Below the pieces are notes generated by a model. It was given only the letters and a program-made list of their open reading frames with translations, was not told where the DNA came from and did no database searches. A program made the translations under genes and the position numbers. A stretch of DNA of 32,748 nt from Bacteroidota bacterium (GTDB lineage: Bacteria > Bacteroidota > Bacteroidia > Chitinophagales > Chitinophagaceae), in the NCBI GenBank assembly GCA_018267875.1, contig JAFDXP010000021.1, positions 1 to 32,748 on the forward strand, in the 5' to 3' direction. Positions 1 to 8,813 of this stretch are shown here, one piece after another; the stretch's first letter is position 1, and each line of letters begins with the position of its first letter.

Positions 1-1
1 A

Positions 2-106
2 GATGGCGTACTAAAAATGTCTGTACCCTTAAAAAAAAGGCAATGGTATGACAGCCTCTTCTCTTTTATAGAAAATGCCAAACTGCCATTAAGTCTTACT
101 GGATAA
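2..106 (+). CDS. C-terminal tail of an unidentified gene (5' end outside window)
   Basis: An open frame enters from the left edge and stops at a TAA at 104-106, giving about 34 residues ending in KLPLSLTG. The other two forward frames stop early. A strong rho-independent terminator lies about 110 bp downstream, as expected for the end of a transcription unit. I do not recognise the family from this short tail. A chance open frame of this length is possible in AT-rich DNA, so confidence is low. Confidence 0.3.
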   Translation, partial: DGVLKMSVPLKKRQWYDSLFSFIENAKLPLSLTG

Positions 107-212
107 TCCTACTGCAAAATCTGGGTTTAAACTAGGTGCTTACAATGGCTTCAAAGAGCTCTAAATCTTTCTTTAAAAAGTTCGACATTTCGCCGCTTCT
201 TTCCACTTGACA

Positions 213-247
213 AATCCTCAACATCTTTTTGTTGAGGATTTTTTATT
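213..247 (+). terminator. Rho-independent terminator
   Basis: A perfect 10-bp stem, AATCCTCAAC at 213-222 pairing with GTTGAGGATT at 231-240, has an 8-base loop and is followed by a T-rich run. The T tract is on the plus strand, so it terminates the gene entering from the left rather than the MATE gene that follows. Confidence 0.85.
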
Positions 248-315
248 TTATTTCGACAATCAAAAAAATTGATTTTCTTTTCGCTTCCCAATTTGCCTCC
301 TATCTTCGATGCCCC

Positions 316-1647
316 GTGAAAGTAGCTGCTACTCATAGAAATATTCTGGCGCTTGCCTTGCCCATTTCGTTTGCTTTGCTAATTCCTCAGCTTTCATTCT
401 TAGCCAATACTATTTTTTTAGGACGTTATGGCGAACGAGAATTAGCTGTAAATGGTGTAGCCGGTGTGTTTTATCTGACAATTTCGATGATTGGTTATGG
501 ATTAAGCAGTGGAATTCAAATTCAATTAGCTCGGCGTGCCGGTGAAGGCGATCAAGAAGGTTTGGCAAAAAGCTTAATGAATGGGATCATCCTTTCTTTG
601 TTAGGTTCAATTACATTAATGCTTTTGTCGCTTTGGTTAGCACCTTTAATTTTTAAATATAGCCTTTCCGATACCAACAATGCGCAGATGAGCATCAGCT
701 ACCTTTTTGTTCGTATTTGGGGTTTACCGTTTTTGCTTCTCACGCAGCAAATTAATGCCTTTTTCATTGCTACCAACCGTTCTCGTTTTCTTATTTATGG
801 CTCTCTGGCCGGCACGATGACCAATATATTGTTCGACTATTTGTTGATTTTCGGACAATTTGACTTTCCCCGTTTAGGTATTAATGGAGCTGCTATTGCT
901 TCTATTTTAGGAGAGTTAGCTTATTGCTTTGTTATGTTTACTCTTTTTTTTGGGCATCGTTTTCAACAACAATATCCTTTACGCCGTTTTTTAAGTTTTG
1001 ATATTTCCATGTCAAAACGATCATTACGAATAGCCTCTCCGTTGATTGTTCAATATCTTTTTAGCATTGGCGGTTGGCAAGTATTTTTCATTTTTGTGGA
1101 ACATCTCGGTACTCGCCAATTAGCTGCATCTCAAATTTTGCGAAGTATTTTTGGTGTCATAGGTATTGGCACTTGGGCTATGGCAGCCACTTGCAATACT
1201 ATGGTGAGCAACATAATTGGTCAAGGTAGGCAAGATGAAGTGTTGTCGTTGATTCGGAAAATAGCAAAATTGAGTTTGCTTTATACCGTCGTTGTTTCTA
1301 TCATTTTATTTGCCTTTGCTGATCAGTTCCTTTTGCTTTATCGTGACGATCCTACCTTAGTTCATTATGCAAAACCCAGCATGATAGTTATCATTATTGC
1401 TACACTGATAATGGCAATTTCCACCGTCGTTTTTAATGGGGTTGTCGGAACGGGAAATACACTTGTAAACTTATCTATCGAAATCACTTCAGTTATCATT
1501 TATCTAATCTATTGTTACATAGTTATTCAGCGTTTACAGCTGTCTTTGGCATGGGCATGGGGCTCCGAATTTGTATATTGGAGTATATTGTTAGGGTTGG
1601 CTTTTCTATATTTGAAATCAAAAAAGTGGGAAGGGAAAATTATTTAA
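316..1647 (+). CDS. MATE family multidrug/polysaccharide-type efflux transporter
   Basis: This inner-membrane secondary transporter is expected to export drugs or other organic cations in exchange for Na+ or H+. The product (443 aa) is almost entirely hydrophobic with about 12 membrane segments in two repeats. It begins with the family-typical pattern of a short polar N-terminus followed by ALPISFALLIPQLSFLANTIFLG, and later has the LGINGAAIAS motif after the fifth or sixth helix. I chose the GTG at 316 (VKVAATHRN...) because the frame upstream is hydrophilic-poor sequence running back into the terminator hairpin, where only a TTG at 229 is available. The 443-aa length fits the family (about 440-460). 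The 3' end overlaps the convergent ytxJ by 8 bp. The substrate cannot be predicted. A start codon other than 316 remains possible. Confidence 0.88.
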   Translation: MKVAATHRNILALALPISFALLIPQLSFLANTIFLGRYGERELAVNGVAGVFYLTISMIGYGLSSGIQIQLARRAGEGDQEGLAKSLMNGIILSLLGSITLMLLSLWLAPLIFKYSLSDTNNAQMSISYLFVRIWGLPFLLLTQQINAFFIATNRSRFLIYGSLAGTMTNILFDYLLIFGQFDFPRLGINGAAIASILGELAYCFVMFTLFFGHRFQQQYPLRRFLSFDISMSKRSLRIASPLIVQYLFSIGGWQVFFIFVEHLGTRQLAASQILRSIFGVIGIGTWAMAATCNTMVSNIIGQGRQDEVLSLIRKIAKLSLLYTVVVSIILFAFADQFLLLYRDDPTLVHYAKPSMIVIIIATLIMAISTVVFNGVVGTGNTLVNLSIEITSVIIYLIYCYIVIQRLQLSLAWAWGSEFVYWSILLGLAFLYLKSKKWEGKII

Positions 1648-1978
1648 TTAAACCAACCTGTTCTGCTATTTCATACATTTCTATTCCGTTGTGGCTTTCA
1701 TCATAAATACAATCACCATTACGAATCAATAAAACTTGTGGCGATTGATGCACGATCTGAAACTGTTCTGCAATTTTGTTTGAGATGGATCTGTATTTCA
1801 GCAAGTCAAGCAAGTAAAAATGCACGCCTGTCGGTGCTGTTTCACGTTCTAATCGAGCTTTAGCCATGGATGAAATGTTGCATCGTATGCTATGCTTGAA
1901 AATGACTACTGGATTCAATTTGCTTTCTTCTACTATCATATCCAGTTGTGCTTCGTCGGTTAATAGTTTCCAATTCAT
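1640..1978 (-). CDS. ytxJ: Bacillithiol-system redox-active protein YtxJ
   Basis: A small thioredoxin-fold protein of 112 aa. The family signature FKHSIRCNISSMA is at residues 27-39 with a single cysteine, C33, in place of a CxxC pair, followed by a conserved arginine-rich helix and the cis-proline segment HQSPQVLLI. The family (DUF2847) is a monothiol bacilliredoxin-like protein thought to remove bacillithiol from mixed disulfides in the cytosol. Its presence suggests that the organism makes bacillithiol. The start MNWKLLT matches family N-termini. A promoter-like box ends only about 4 nt before the ATG, so the mRNA may be leaderless. The 3' end overlaps the MATE gene tail on the opposite strand. 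Confidence 0.9.
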   Translation of the reverse strand: MNWKLLTDEAQLDMIVEESKLNPVVIFKHSIRCNISSMAKARLERETAPTGVHFYLLDLLKYRSISNKIAEQFQIVHQSPQVLLIRNGDCIYDESHNGIEMYEIAEQVGLIK

Positions 1979-1982
1979 GTAG

Positions 1983-1990
1983 CAAAATTA
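1983..1990 (-). promoter_or_regulatory. Bacteroidota-type -7 promoter element upstream of ytxJ
   Basis: The minus strand reads TAATTTTG, an exact match to TAnnTTTG. It ends 4 nt before the ytxJ ATG, implying a transcript that begins at or very near the start codon. No convincing -33 TTTG is seen. Confidence 0.45.
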
Positions 1991-2128
1991 CAAAGGATAA
2001 AGACCCCGACCATTATTTTGCAGAAGCGGCATTTATTTAAATTTTTAAAGAATTAAAGAAGAAGTTCCAAGGCAAATTTTTGCGCTTTATAAGGAATAGG
2101 TTTATTTAGCAGACAAATCGTAAGTAGT

Positions 2129-3010
2129 ATGAAGCATGCCTACATATTCCCTGGTCAGGGAGCACAGTTTTCGGGAATGGGAAAAAGCCTTTACGAAACA
2201 AACAGTGCCGCAAAAGAATATTTTGAACAAGCCAATGAGTTATTGGGATTTAGAATTAGCGATGTAATGTTTGCCGGGACAGATGAAGAATTGAAACAAA
2301 CAAAAGTTACTCAACCGGCTATATTTTTACATTCTACCATTTTATTTCTCACAACACCCTATTTGAAACCGGATATGGTTGCCGGTCATTCGTTAGGCGA
2401 GTTTAGTGCCTTAGTTGCCAATCGGGTACTTCCTTTTAAAGAAGGTTTAAACTTAGTGTCAAAGCGGGCTTTAGCGATGCAGCGTGCTTGCGAATCCAAT
2501 CCATCAACCATGGCAGCAGTGCTTGGTTTGGAAGATGCCGTGATTGAACAAGTTTTAAGTGAAATAAATGATGAAGTGGTTGTAGCCGCAAACTATAATA
2601 GCCCGGGGCAATTGGTAATCAGCGGAAGCATGAATGGGATTAGCATTGCTTGTGAAAAATTGAAAGCTGCCGGTGCAAAAAGAGCTTTGGTTTTGCCGGT
2701 AGGTGGTGCTTTTCATTCACCGCTTATGACTCCAGCAAAAGAAGAATTGCAAGATGCCATTATGAACACGCATTTTAATAATCCGACCTGTCCAGTTTAT
2801 CAAAATGTAGATGCACATCCTTATATTGACCCTGCTATGATCAAGCAAAATTTGATCAACCAATTGACTGCTCCTGTTCGTTGGACACAAACTGTTCAAA
2901 AAATGGTAGCAAATGGAGCTACACAATTTACGGAAGTTGGTCCCGGCGCAGTTTTGCAAGGATTAGTAAAAAAAATAGCGAAAGAAGTACCAACAGATGG
3001 CATAAACTAA
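2129..3010 (+). CDS. fabD: Malonyl-CoA:acyl carrier protein transacylase FabD
   Basis: This cytosolic enzyme transfers malonyl from CoA to ACP, supplying the extender unit for fatty acid synthesis. The 293-aa length is close to the usual ~300. Visible motifs are FPGQGAQ at residues 7-13 (oxyanion region), the nucleophile elbow GHSLG with S88, an arginine at R113 in the position that binds the malonyl carboxylate, and the catalytic histidine H196 in GAFHSPLM. The ATG at 2129 begins MKHAYIFPGQG, the standard FabD N-terminus. It is not in a fab cluster: its neighbours are ytxJ (divergent) and paaZ. A terminator follows, so it is probably transcribed alone. Confidence 0.96.
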   Translation: MKHAYIFPGQGAQFSGMGKSLYETNSAAKEYFEQANELLGFRISDVMFAGTDEELKQTKVTQPAIFLHSTILFLTTPYLKPDMVAGHSLGEFSALVANRVLPFKEGLNLVSKRALAMQRACESNPSTMAAVLGLEDAVIEQVLSEINDEVVVAANYNSPGQLVISGSMNGISIACEKLKAAGAKRALVLPVGGAFHSPLMTPAKEELQDAIMNTHFNNPTCPVYQNVDAHPYIDPAMIKQNLINQLTAPVRWTQTVQKMVANGATQFTEVGPGAVLQGLVKKIAKEVPTDGIN

Positions 3011-3076
3011 CCGTAAGATTTTTATGCCTTAATTTTTGAATATTATTTAAACGGAATCGCTACAACAAGGATTTTT

Positions 3077-3110
3077 AGCTACGTACTAAAGAAGAGTCGT
3101 AGCTTTTTTT
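3077..3110 (+). terminator. Rho-independent terminator after fabD
   Basis: AGCTACG (3077-3083) pairs with CGTAGCT (3098-3104) across a 14-base loop and is followed by six T. It lies 66 bp after the fabD stop. The rest of 3011-3226 holds no gene; a TAACTTG at 3190-3196 could be the paaZ -7 element but is weaker than other boxes in the window. Confidence 0.75.
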
Positions 3111-3226
3111 AAAACCCAGCATCAATGGGTAAGTAGCAACTCCAATTATCGGTAGTCATCAAAGCAAATTACGGCTACTACAAGTTGCTTAACTTGCATT
3201 TATAAATTGAAAAACACAAATCAATA

Positions 3227-5275
3227 ATGGCTATAAAACACCTCAAAAACTACGCAAAGGGAAAATGGGTAGCATCTAAATCAAAAGGTGAAACGCTACA
3301 CAATGCAGTTACCGGAGAAGCCGTATTTACGGCAAGTAGCGATGGGTTAGACTTCGGAGAAATGATGGACTATGCTCGCAGAGTAGGTGGGCCCGCATTG
3401 CGAAAGCTTACTTTTCATGAGCGAGGCAGAATGCTTAAAGCACTGGCCATGTATCTTTTAGAGCGAAAGGAAAACTACTATAAAATCAGTGCCCTTACCG
3501 GAGCAACAAGGATTGATAGTTGGGTAGATATTGAAGGCGGTATCGGAAATTTATTTGCAAATGCAAGCTTGCGCCGGCAGTTTCCTAACGAGCGTTTTTA
3601 TGTAGATGGTGAAGCCACAAAATTATCAAAGCACGGAACCTTTATCGGACACCACATCATGGTGCCACGCGAAGGAGTAGCCATTCATATCAATGCCTTT
3701 AATTTTCCGGTATGGGGAATGTTGGAAAAAATCGCTGTGAATCTATTGGCGGGTGTTCCTGCCATTGTAAAACCGGCAACCCTTACCTCTTTCCTTACTG
3801 AAGCGGTATTTGAAGACATCATTGAATCTAAAATTTTGCCGGAAGGGTCGCTACAATTGATTTGTGGTTCTGCTCGCGGCATTTTGGACACCGTAGAAAT
3901 GCAAGATGTGGTAACTTTTACAGGCTCAGCCGAAACGGGTAAAAAGCTAAAAGCACATCCACGTATTTTGTCTGAAGCCGTTCCGTTTAATATGGAGGCA
4001 GATTCGCTAAACTGTTGTGTGTTGGGTCAAGATGTTTTACCAAGCATGCCGGAGTTTGATATTTTCATCAAAGAAGTGGTGCGGGAAATGACAACAAAAG
4101 CCGGTCAAAAATGTACTGCTATTCGTCGTATTATGGTACCTTCAGACCGAATAGAAGAGGTGCATTTGTCCTTAGGAAAACGATTGAAAGGAACGGTGAT
4201 AGGCGATCCTGCAACCGAAGGTGTGCGTATGGGTCCATTAGCCGGCATATCCCAAAGAAATGAAGTGCGCGAAAAAGTGCAACAGTTTGCTAAGTCGCAA
4301 GAAATCATCATTGGCGACTTGAATCATTTTGAAGTGATGGGTGCCGATAAAGAGAAAGGAGCCTTTCTTCCGCCAATCGTTTTTTTAAATAATGACCCCT
4401 TTCACAAATTAGATTGCCATAATGTGGAAGCCTTTGGTCCGGTAGCCACTATCATGCCTTACAAGACCTTAGATGAAGCTATGGAATTAGCTAAAATGGG
4501 GCGTGGGTCATTAGTTTGTTCTATTGTTACTCAAGATCACAATATTGCTCGTGATTTTGTATTGGGTACAGCATCCATGCACGGGCGCATTCTTGTATTA
4601 AATGCTGATTGTGCCGAAGAAAGTACCGGTCATGGTTCGCCAATGCCTATGCTTGTGCATGGAGGTCCAGGTCGTGCAGGTGGCGGCGAAGAAATGGGTG
4701 GATTGCGTGGTGTCATGCACTATTTGCAACGTACTGCTATACAAGGTTCACCAACTACCATTACCAAGATTACAAACGTTTTTCAACAAGGTGCAGCTCA
4801 ACATGAGCTTGAGGTACATCCGTTCCGCAAATATTTTGAAGATCTGAAAATAGGCGATACGCTCATCACTGCAAAGCACACCGTAACAGAAACCGATATT
4901 ACCAATTTTGCCAACGTAAGCGGTGATAATTTTTATGCTCACATGGATGCTACTTCTTTGGAAGGAACCATTTTTGAAGGACGAGTGGCTCACGGCTATT
5001 TCATTTTGTCAAAGGCAGCAGGCTTATTCGTTGATGCTAAAAAAGGACCTGTTTTACTTAACTATGGAATTGATGAATGTCGTTTTACCAAACCTGTTTA
5101 TCCCGGAATGACAATAGGTGTAAAGTTGACCGTAAAAGAGAAAGTAGATCAAGAAAAAAGATCGGAAGAAGATATTCCTAAAGGTATTGTAAAATGGTTA
5201 GTTGATGTTTATGACCAATCGGGCGAAACGGTTGCCATTGCTACTATTTTAACCATGGTTAAAAAGCATCTTTAA
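3227..5275 (+). CDS. paaZ: Bifunctional PaaZ: oxepin-CoA hydrolase / semialdehyde dehydrogenase
   Basis: In aerobic phenylacetate catabolism this enzyme opens the oxepin-CoA ring and oxidises the resulting aldehyde. The product is 682 aa (E. coli PaaZ is 681). The N-terminal aldehyde dehydrogenase domain (about 1-520) has the general base E257 in NMEADS and the nucleophile C296 in GQKCTAIRR. The C-terminal MaoC-type hotdog hydratase domain (about 540-680) has D567 and H572 in SGDNFYAHMD. The spacing of each pair matches the E. coli residues E256/C295 and D561/H566, so both activities look intact. No other paa genes are nearby, so here it stands alone between fabD and metK. Partner genes may be elsewhere, or the enzyme may process another CoA thioester; the sequence cannot decide. 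Confidence 0.93.
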   Translation: MAIKHLKNYAKGKWVASKSKGETLHNAVTGEAVFTASSDGLDFGEMMDYARRVGGPALRKLTFHERGRMLKALAMYLLERKENYYKISALTGATRIDSWVDIEGGIGNLFANASLRRQFPNERFYVDGEATKLSKHGTFIGHHIMVPREGVAIHINAFNFPVWGMLEKIAVNLLAGVPAIVKPATLTSFLTEAVFEDIIESKILPEGSLQLICGSARGILDTVEMQDVVTFTGSAETGKKLKAHPRILSEAVPFNMEADSLNCCVLGQDVLPSMPEFDIFIKEVVREMTTKAGQKCTAIRRIMVPSDRIEEVHLSLGKRLKGTVIGDPATEGVRMGPLAGISQRNEVREKVQQFAKSQEIIIGDLNHFEVMGADKEKGAFLPPIVFLNNDPFHKLDCHNVEAFGPVATIMPYKTLDEAMELAKMGRGSLVCSIVTQDHNIARDFVLGTASMHGRILVLNADCAEESTGHGSPMPMLVHGGPGRAGGGEEMGGLRGVMHYLQRTAIQGSPTTITKITNVFQQGAAQHELEVHPFRKYFEDLKIGDTLITAKHTVTETDITNFANVSGDNFYAHMDATSLEGTIFEGRVAHGYFILSKAAGLFVDAKKGPVLLNYGIDECRFTKPVYPGMTIGVKLTVKEKVDQEKRSEEDIPKGIVKWLVDVYDQSGETVAIATILTMVKKHL

Positions 5276-5418
5276 AATAAACCTACTGATGGATACTGCT
5301 ATCGTAGATATCCATAGAAATGATAAAAAAGAAGCTTGAGATCCATAGCAATTTTTCAGTGCAAATCAAGAAGGGGGTGAATTCAAAAATCAAGTAAACA
5401 TTCCTCCTATTTCTTTAT

Positions 5419-5426
5419 TAATTTTG
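5419..5426 (+). promoter_or_regulatory. Bacteroidota-type -7 element for metK
   Basis: TAATTTTG matches TAnnTTTG exactly and leaves a leader of about 50 nt before metK. No clear -33 element was found. The 205-bp gap between paaZ and metK shows no SAM riboswitch that I can recognise. Confidence 0.5.
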
Positions 5427-5480
5427 CACACAATTTTATCAATTTTCATTTTTTCACACCGCATAAACTGAAGCAAAAAA

Positions 5481-6734
5481 ATGCCTTACTTATTCACTTC
5501 AGAATCTGTTTCTGAAGGACATCCGGATAAAGTTGCCGATCAAATTTCAGATGCTCTTGTTGATAATTTCTTAGCCTGGGATGCAAACGCCAAAATTGCT
5601 TGCGAAACCTTAGTAACAACAGGTCAAGTGGTGTTGGCTGGCGAAGTAAAATGCAATACTTATATAGATGTACAATCTATTGCTCGTGAAGTAATCGGAA
5701 AGATTGGCTACACACGTAGCGAGTATATGTTTGAAGCTCATTCTTGTGGCGTTTTATCTGCTATTCATGAACAATCGCCCGACATTAATCAAGGAGTAGA
5801 TAAAAAGAAAAAAGAAGATCAAGGTGCCGGTGATCAGGGAATGATGTTTGGATATGCAACCAACGAAACGGCTAATTACATGCCGCTTGCATTAGATTTA
5901 GCACACACGTTATTGCGTGAGCTTTCCGCTATTCGTCGCGAAGGAAAGCAAATGAAATATCTACGCCCTGATGCCAAAAGCCAGGTGACACTCGAGTATG
6001 ACGATGATAACAAACCCGTGCGTATCGATGCAATTGTAATTTCAACACAACATGACGACTTTGCTGATGAGAAAAAAATGCAAGAGCAAATCAAAAAAGA
6101 TGTAATCAATATTTTGATTCCGCGTGTCATCAAAAAAGTTCCACAAAACAAACGTCTTTTCAATGATAAAATCCAATACCACATCAACCCTACGGGAAAG
6201 TTTGTAATCGGTGGACCACACGGCGATACAGGGCTTACTGGAAGAAAAATAATAGTAGATACTTATGGCGGAAAAGGTGCACACGGCGGTGGTGCCTTTT
6301 CTGGAAAAGACCCTTCCAAAGTAGATCGCTCGGCCGCTTATGCCACTCGGCATATCGCTAAAAACTTAGTGGCAGCCGGAGTGTGTAATGAAGTATTGGT
6401 ACAGGTTTCCTATGCTATTGGTGTGGCAAAACCGATGGGTATTTATATAAACACCTATGGTACTGCAAATGTTGAAATAACTGATGGTGAAATAGCCAAA
6501 ATTGTAGAAGGCATTTTTGATATGCGCCCTTATTTTATTGAGCAAAGATTAAAATTACGCCAACCAATGTATAGTGAATGTGCAGCCTATGGTCACATGG
6601 GGCGCGAACCCGAAATAGTGAATAAAACATTCAAATCTGCTGATGGTAAGACAAAAACTGTAAAAGTTGAACTCTTTACTTGGGAAAAATTAGACTACGT
6701 AAGTAAAGTAAAGAAAGCTTTTAAAATCAAATAA
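5481..6734 (+). CDS. metK: S-adenosylmethionine synthetase
   Basis: This enzyme makes SAM from methionine and ATP in the cytosol as a homotetramer. The 417-aa product starts [17 protein letters not shown], with catalytic H14 and metal-binding D16. Further signatures are [10 protein letters not shown], the glycine-rich GDTGLTGRK, and the loop [16 protein letters not shown] that closes on triphosphate. It is longer than the 384-aa E. coli enzyme; part of the extra length is a lysine-rich insert ([10 protein letters not shown]) ahead of the GDQGM motif and a C-terminal extension. A promoter box lies upstream and a strong terminator downstream, so it appears to be a single-gene unit. Confidence 0.97.
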   Translation: MPYLFTSESVSEGHPDKVADQISDALVDNFLAWDANAKIACETLVTTGQVVLAGEVKCNTYIDVQSIAREVIGKIGYTRSEYMFEAHSCGVLSAIHEQSPDINQGVDKKKKEDQGAGDQGMMFGYATNETANYMPLALDLAHTLLRELSAIRREGKQMKYLRPDAKSQVTLEYDDDNKPVRIDAIVISTQHDDFADEKKMQEQIKKDVINILIPRVIKKVPQNKRLFNDKIQYHINPTGKFVIGGPHGDTGLTGRKIIVDTYGGKGAHGGGAFSGKDPSKVDRSAAYATRHIAKNLVAAGVCNEVLVQVSYAIGVAKPMGIYINTYGTANVEITDGEIAKIVEGIFDMRPYFIEQRLKLRQPMYSECAAYGHMGREPEIVNKTFKSADGKTKTVKVELFTWEKLDYVSKVKKAFKIK

Positions 6735-6757
6735 ACACTTTTAAAAAAGCACTTATT

Positions 6758-6805
6758 ACCGTTAGCTATTTTAGTAAACACGCTAAAAAAGCTAACGGTT
6801 TTTTT
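6758..6805 (+). terminator. Rho-independent terminator after metK
   Basis: The outer stem ACCGTTAGCT (6758-6767) pairs with AGCTAACGGT (6790-6799). It continues after one mismatch with TTTTAG/CTAAAA and ends in a run of T. It sits 23 bp after the metK stop. Confidence 0.9.
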
Positions 6806-7415
6806 AATACTTTAAGAACTATTGTATTACAAGATTACCTTTTCATACTAAATGTGTCAATGCAAAATGCGCAGAATCCAAACCTACGATAAAGAATGGC
6901 TAACTTATTTATTGCTAATTACTAAAATTACAATATACTGTTAGTATGAAGTCTAAAAATCATGTATAATTATTTAATTTTAATATGCATAGTTTAAATA
7001 TGCCCTTTGCAGGCAAAGTGAATATTAATGGTTTGTAATTCTCGTTCTATTTTACAACAAGCACATGGCTTATGTCTCTTATTTATTTCCGACTCGCAAG
7101 AGTTATTAGTAAAAACATAAAACCCCAAAAGCACTAAACCCTTTGAAAAACTAAAACATCTTTACAGCATCCTCAGACTACCACCCATCCCGTTCACAAA
7201 AAGAAAATCTGAAAAATCCGTAGTACACAAAAGTCAACCAAAAAAAAGAAAACCTACCGAAAATACTATACTTCTCGAATGAATATACGCAATGTGTGGT
7301 TTAAACTTTGTTTGAATTATAATCTGTTTGAATTCCGCAATGCATACATAAATATATGATCTGTTTTCTGAAAAATGTTTTCTTTAAATAATATTATAGC
7401 TGATTGTTTTATAGT
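6806..7415. other. Gene-free, AT-rich intergenic region (about 610 bp)
   Basis: No frame here gives a convincing protein on either strand. It contains a small palindrome, CTTTGC-AG-GCAAAG (7005-7018), and a short hairpin with a GCAA loop around 7093-7104. The segment 7130-7260 is A/C-rich on the plus strand. I see no tRNA, riboswitch or repeat array. It lies between the metK terminator and the 3' end of the minus-strand hydrolase gene. Confidence 0.5.
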
Positions 7416-8660
7416 TTATTCTTTGACCAGTTTTTGGGTACATTGAAGACCATTTGTAAAATATATTTTTACCATATACAATCCATTTGTCAGGTTGCCA
7501 ATAGAAATATTTTTTGTTTTAGTTATTTTTACTAATTGACCTTGTAGGTTGTAAATTTCAATTTTTAAGATGTCGTTTTCTGATTCAATACACAAATTTG
7601 AATTAGAAGGGTTGGGGTGCATGATACATTTTGTTGAAACAGATGCTTCCTTCACGTCAAGCGGATCATTACAATGGCTTTGCCGAGGATTGTTAGATAC
7701 ATTGCACGGATATTGATAAGTACTTTCTGCATTGGCAAAAATGGGATTTTTGCTTTCGATTAAATTTCGCATTCCAGCAGGCATTGAAACCTGATTAGAA
7801 CTTCCACTTCCTAAAGCTACATTTTTACCGGACAAACTACCATTAAAAGTATAATCACACAAGGCATCGAATAGCCGATAGTAGGCATAATAATCTAAAG
7901 CGTCAAAAGCAGAATTGTTGGGTAAAGAATGGTCTGCCACATATACATAACCGTTTATGGTGTCAGATTGTACTCGTAAATAATCCTTCTCCGAGTTTGG
8001 AATATTAATTGAATGAAAGACATCGTTAGCCATTCTTTGATCGTTTGTTACATCATTTTCATATACTATTGTCAATAGTTTTACATCTGTAGGAAATGAT
8101 TGTAAATCAGCTTGAGAAATATTGTAGGCATACCATTGAGCCATTGCTAAAATGAATCTGCCAGACATTCCCCAATGTAAAGCGGTAAAGCAATAGTAAG
8201 CATTAGCAAAAGAAGCAGCACCGCCGAAAGAATGTCCAACAAATCCAACTTTTGAAGTGTCAATAATGTTCGGATAGCTTCGGGCAGCAGTTAAAAATCC
8301 GTTTAACAAATTGCTATATCTATCCGTGCTGGTAACACCTATGGTTTGATAGGGAACAAATACAACTGCATAACCTTTGCCGGCAGCAAAATTTAAAAAA
8401 CCGGAAATATTACTTGGGTCGTTTCCACCATACGCATGGCTATAAAAAATGGTAGGCACAGGAGCTGAAATGCCGGAAGGATAATAAATTACGATGTTAT
8501 GCCCTGAAAAATTTGGATTCGGAAAAGATTGAGTTGTAACCGTATAATTCCCATCAGATCCATAGCCACTGATAGGTTTGGGAATTGGCCCAGTATATGT
8601 TTGACCCATTGAATGGGTTGAAAGAAATACTACTAACAATAATTGTAAAATGTGCTTCAT
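7416..8660 (-). CDS. Secreted alpha/beta hydrolase with type IX secretion C-terminal sorting domain
   Basis: The 414-aa product begins with a signal peptide (about residues 1-19, MKHILQLLLVVFLSTHSMG). An alpha/beta-hydrolase domain of the chlorophyllase/dienelactone-hydrolase/PET-hydrolase-like type follows, at about 40-300. The nucleophile elbow is GHSFGG with S144; likely triad partners are D203 (in YENDVT) and H244 (in VADHS). Residues about 345-414 form a small beta domain with MHPNPSNSNL, IYNLQGQLV and LTNGLYMVKI, the classic type A sorting domain (TIGR04183-like) that directs proteins through the Por/type IX system to the cell surface or medium. An ester substrate is likely but unknown. 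The gene is monocistronic: the gene upstream in its direction has its own terminator at 8752-8783. Confidence 0.85.
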   Translation of the reverse strand: MKHILQLLLVVFLSTHSMGQTYTGPIPKPISGYGSDGNYTVTTQSFPNPNFSGHNIVIYYPSGISAPVPTIFYSHAYGGNDPSNISGFLNFAAGKGYAVVFVPYQTIGVTSTDRYSNLLNGFLTAARSYPNIIDTSKVGFVGHSFGGAASFANAYYCFTALHWGMSGRFILAMAQWYAYNISQADLQSFPTDVKLLTIVYENDVTNDQRMANDVFHSINIPNSEKDYLRVQSDTINGYVYVADHSLPNNSAFDALDYYAYYRLFDALCDYTFNGSLSGKNVALGSGSSNQVSMPAGMRNLIESKNPIFANAESTYQYPCNVSNNPRQSHCNDPLDVKEASVSTKCIMHPNPSNSNLCIESENDILKIEIYNLQGQLVKITKTKNISIGNLTNGLYMVKIYFTNGLQCTQKLVKE

Positions 8661-8751
8661 GCTTTTTTAGAGTAGTAATTTTCTTGAAGGTTTAATTTTA
8701 AGATTGAAAGAATTTATTATCTGCACAAACTTTATCTATTAGTATGCAATT

Positions 8752-8783
8752 AAAAAAGGTTATTTCTTGCGAAACAACCTTTT
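8752..8783 (-). terminator. Rho-independent terminator of the M16 peptidase operon
   Basis: On the minus strand AAGGTTGTTTC and GAAATAACCTT pair around the loop GCAA, followed by T residues. It lies about 30 bp beyond the stop of the M16 subunit gene. Confidence 0.8.
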
Positions 8784-8813
8784 CCAATTTTATAAAAATT
8801 CAGTATGAACTAT

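Noticed and set aside
229-315. N-terminal extension of the MATE protein from a TTG
   Set aside because: The start would lie within the terminator hairpin of the preceding gene, and the added residues do not match MATE N-termini.
151-336. 61-codon minus-strand open frame at the left edge
   Set aside because: It spans the terminator hairpin and the MATE start, and its sequence is low-complexity lysine-rich with no family resemblance.
5276-5480. Possible SAM riboswitch upstream of metK
   Set aside because: The 205-bp leader region shows no recognisable SAM-I, SAM-II or SAM/SAH core; only a promoter box was supportable.
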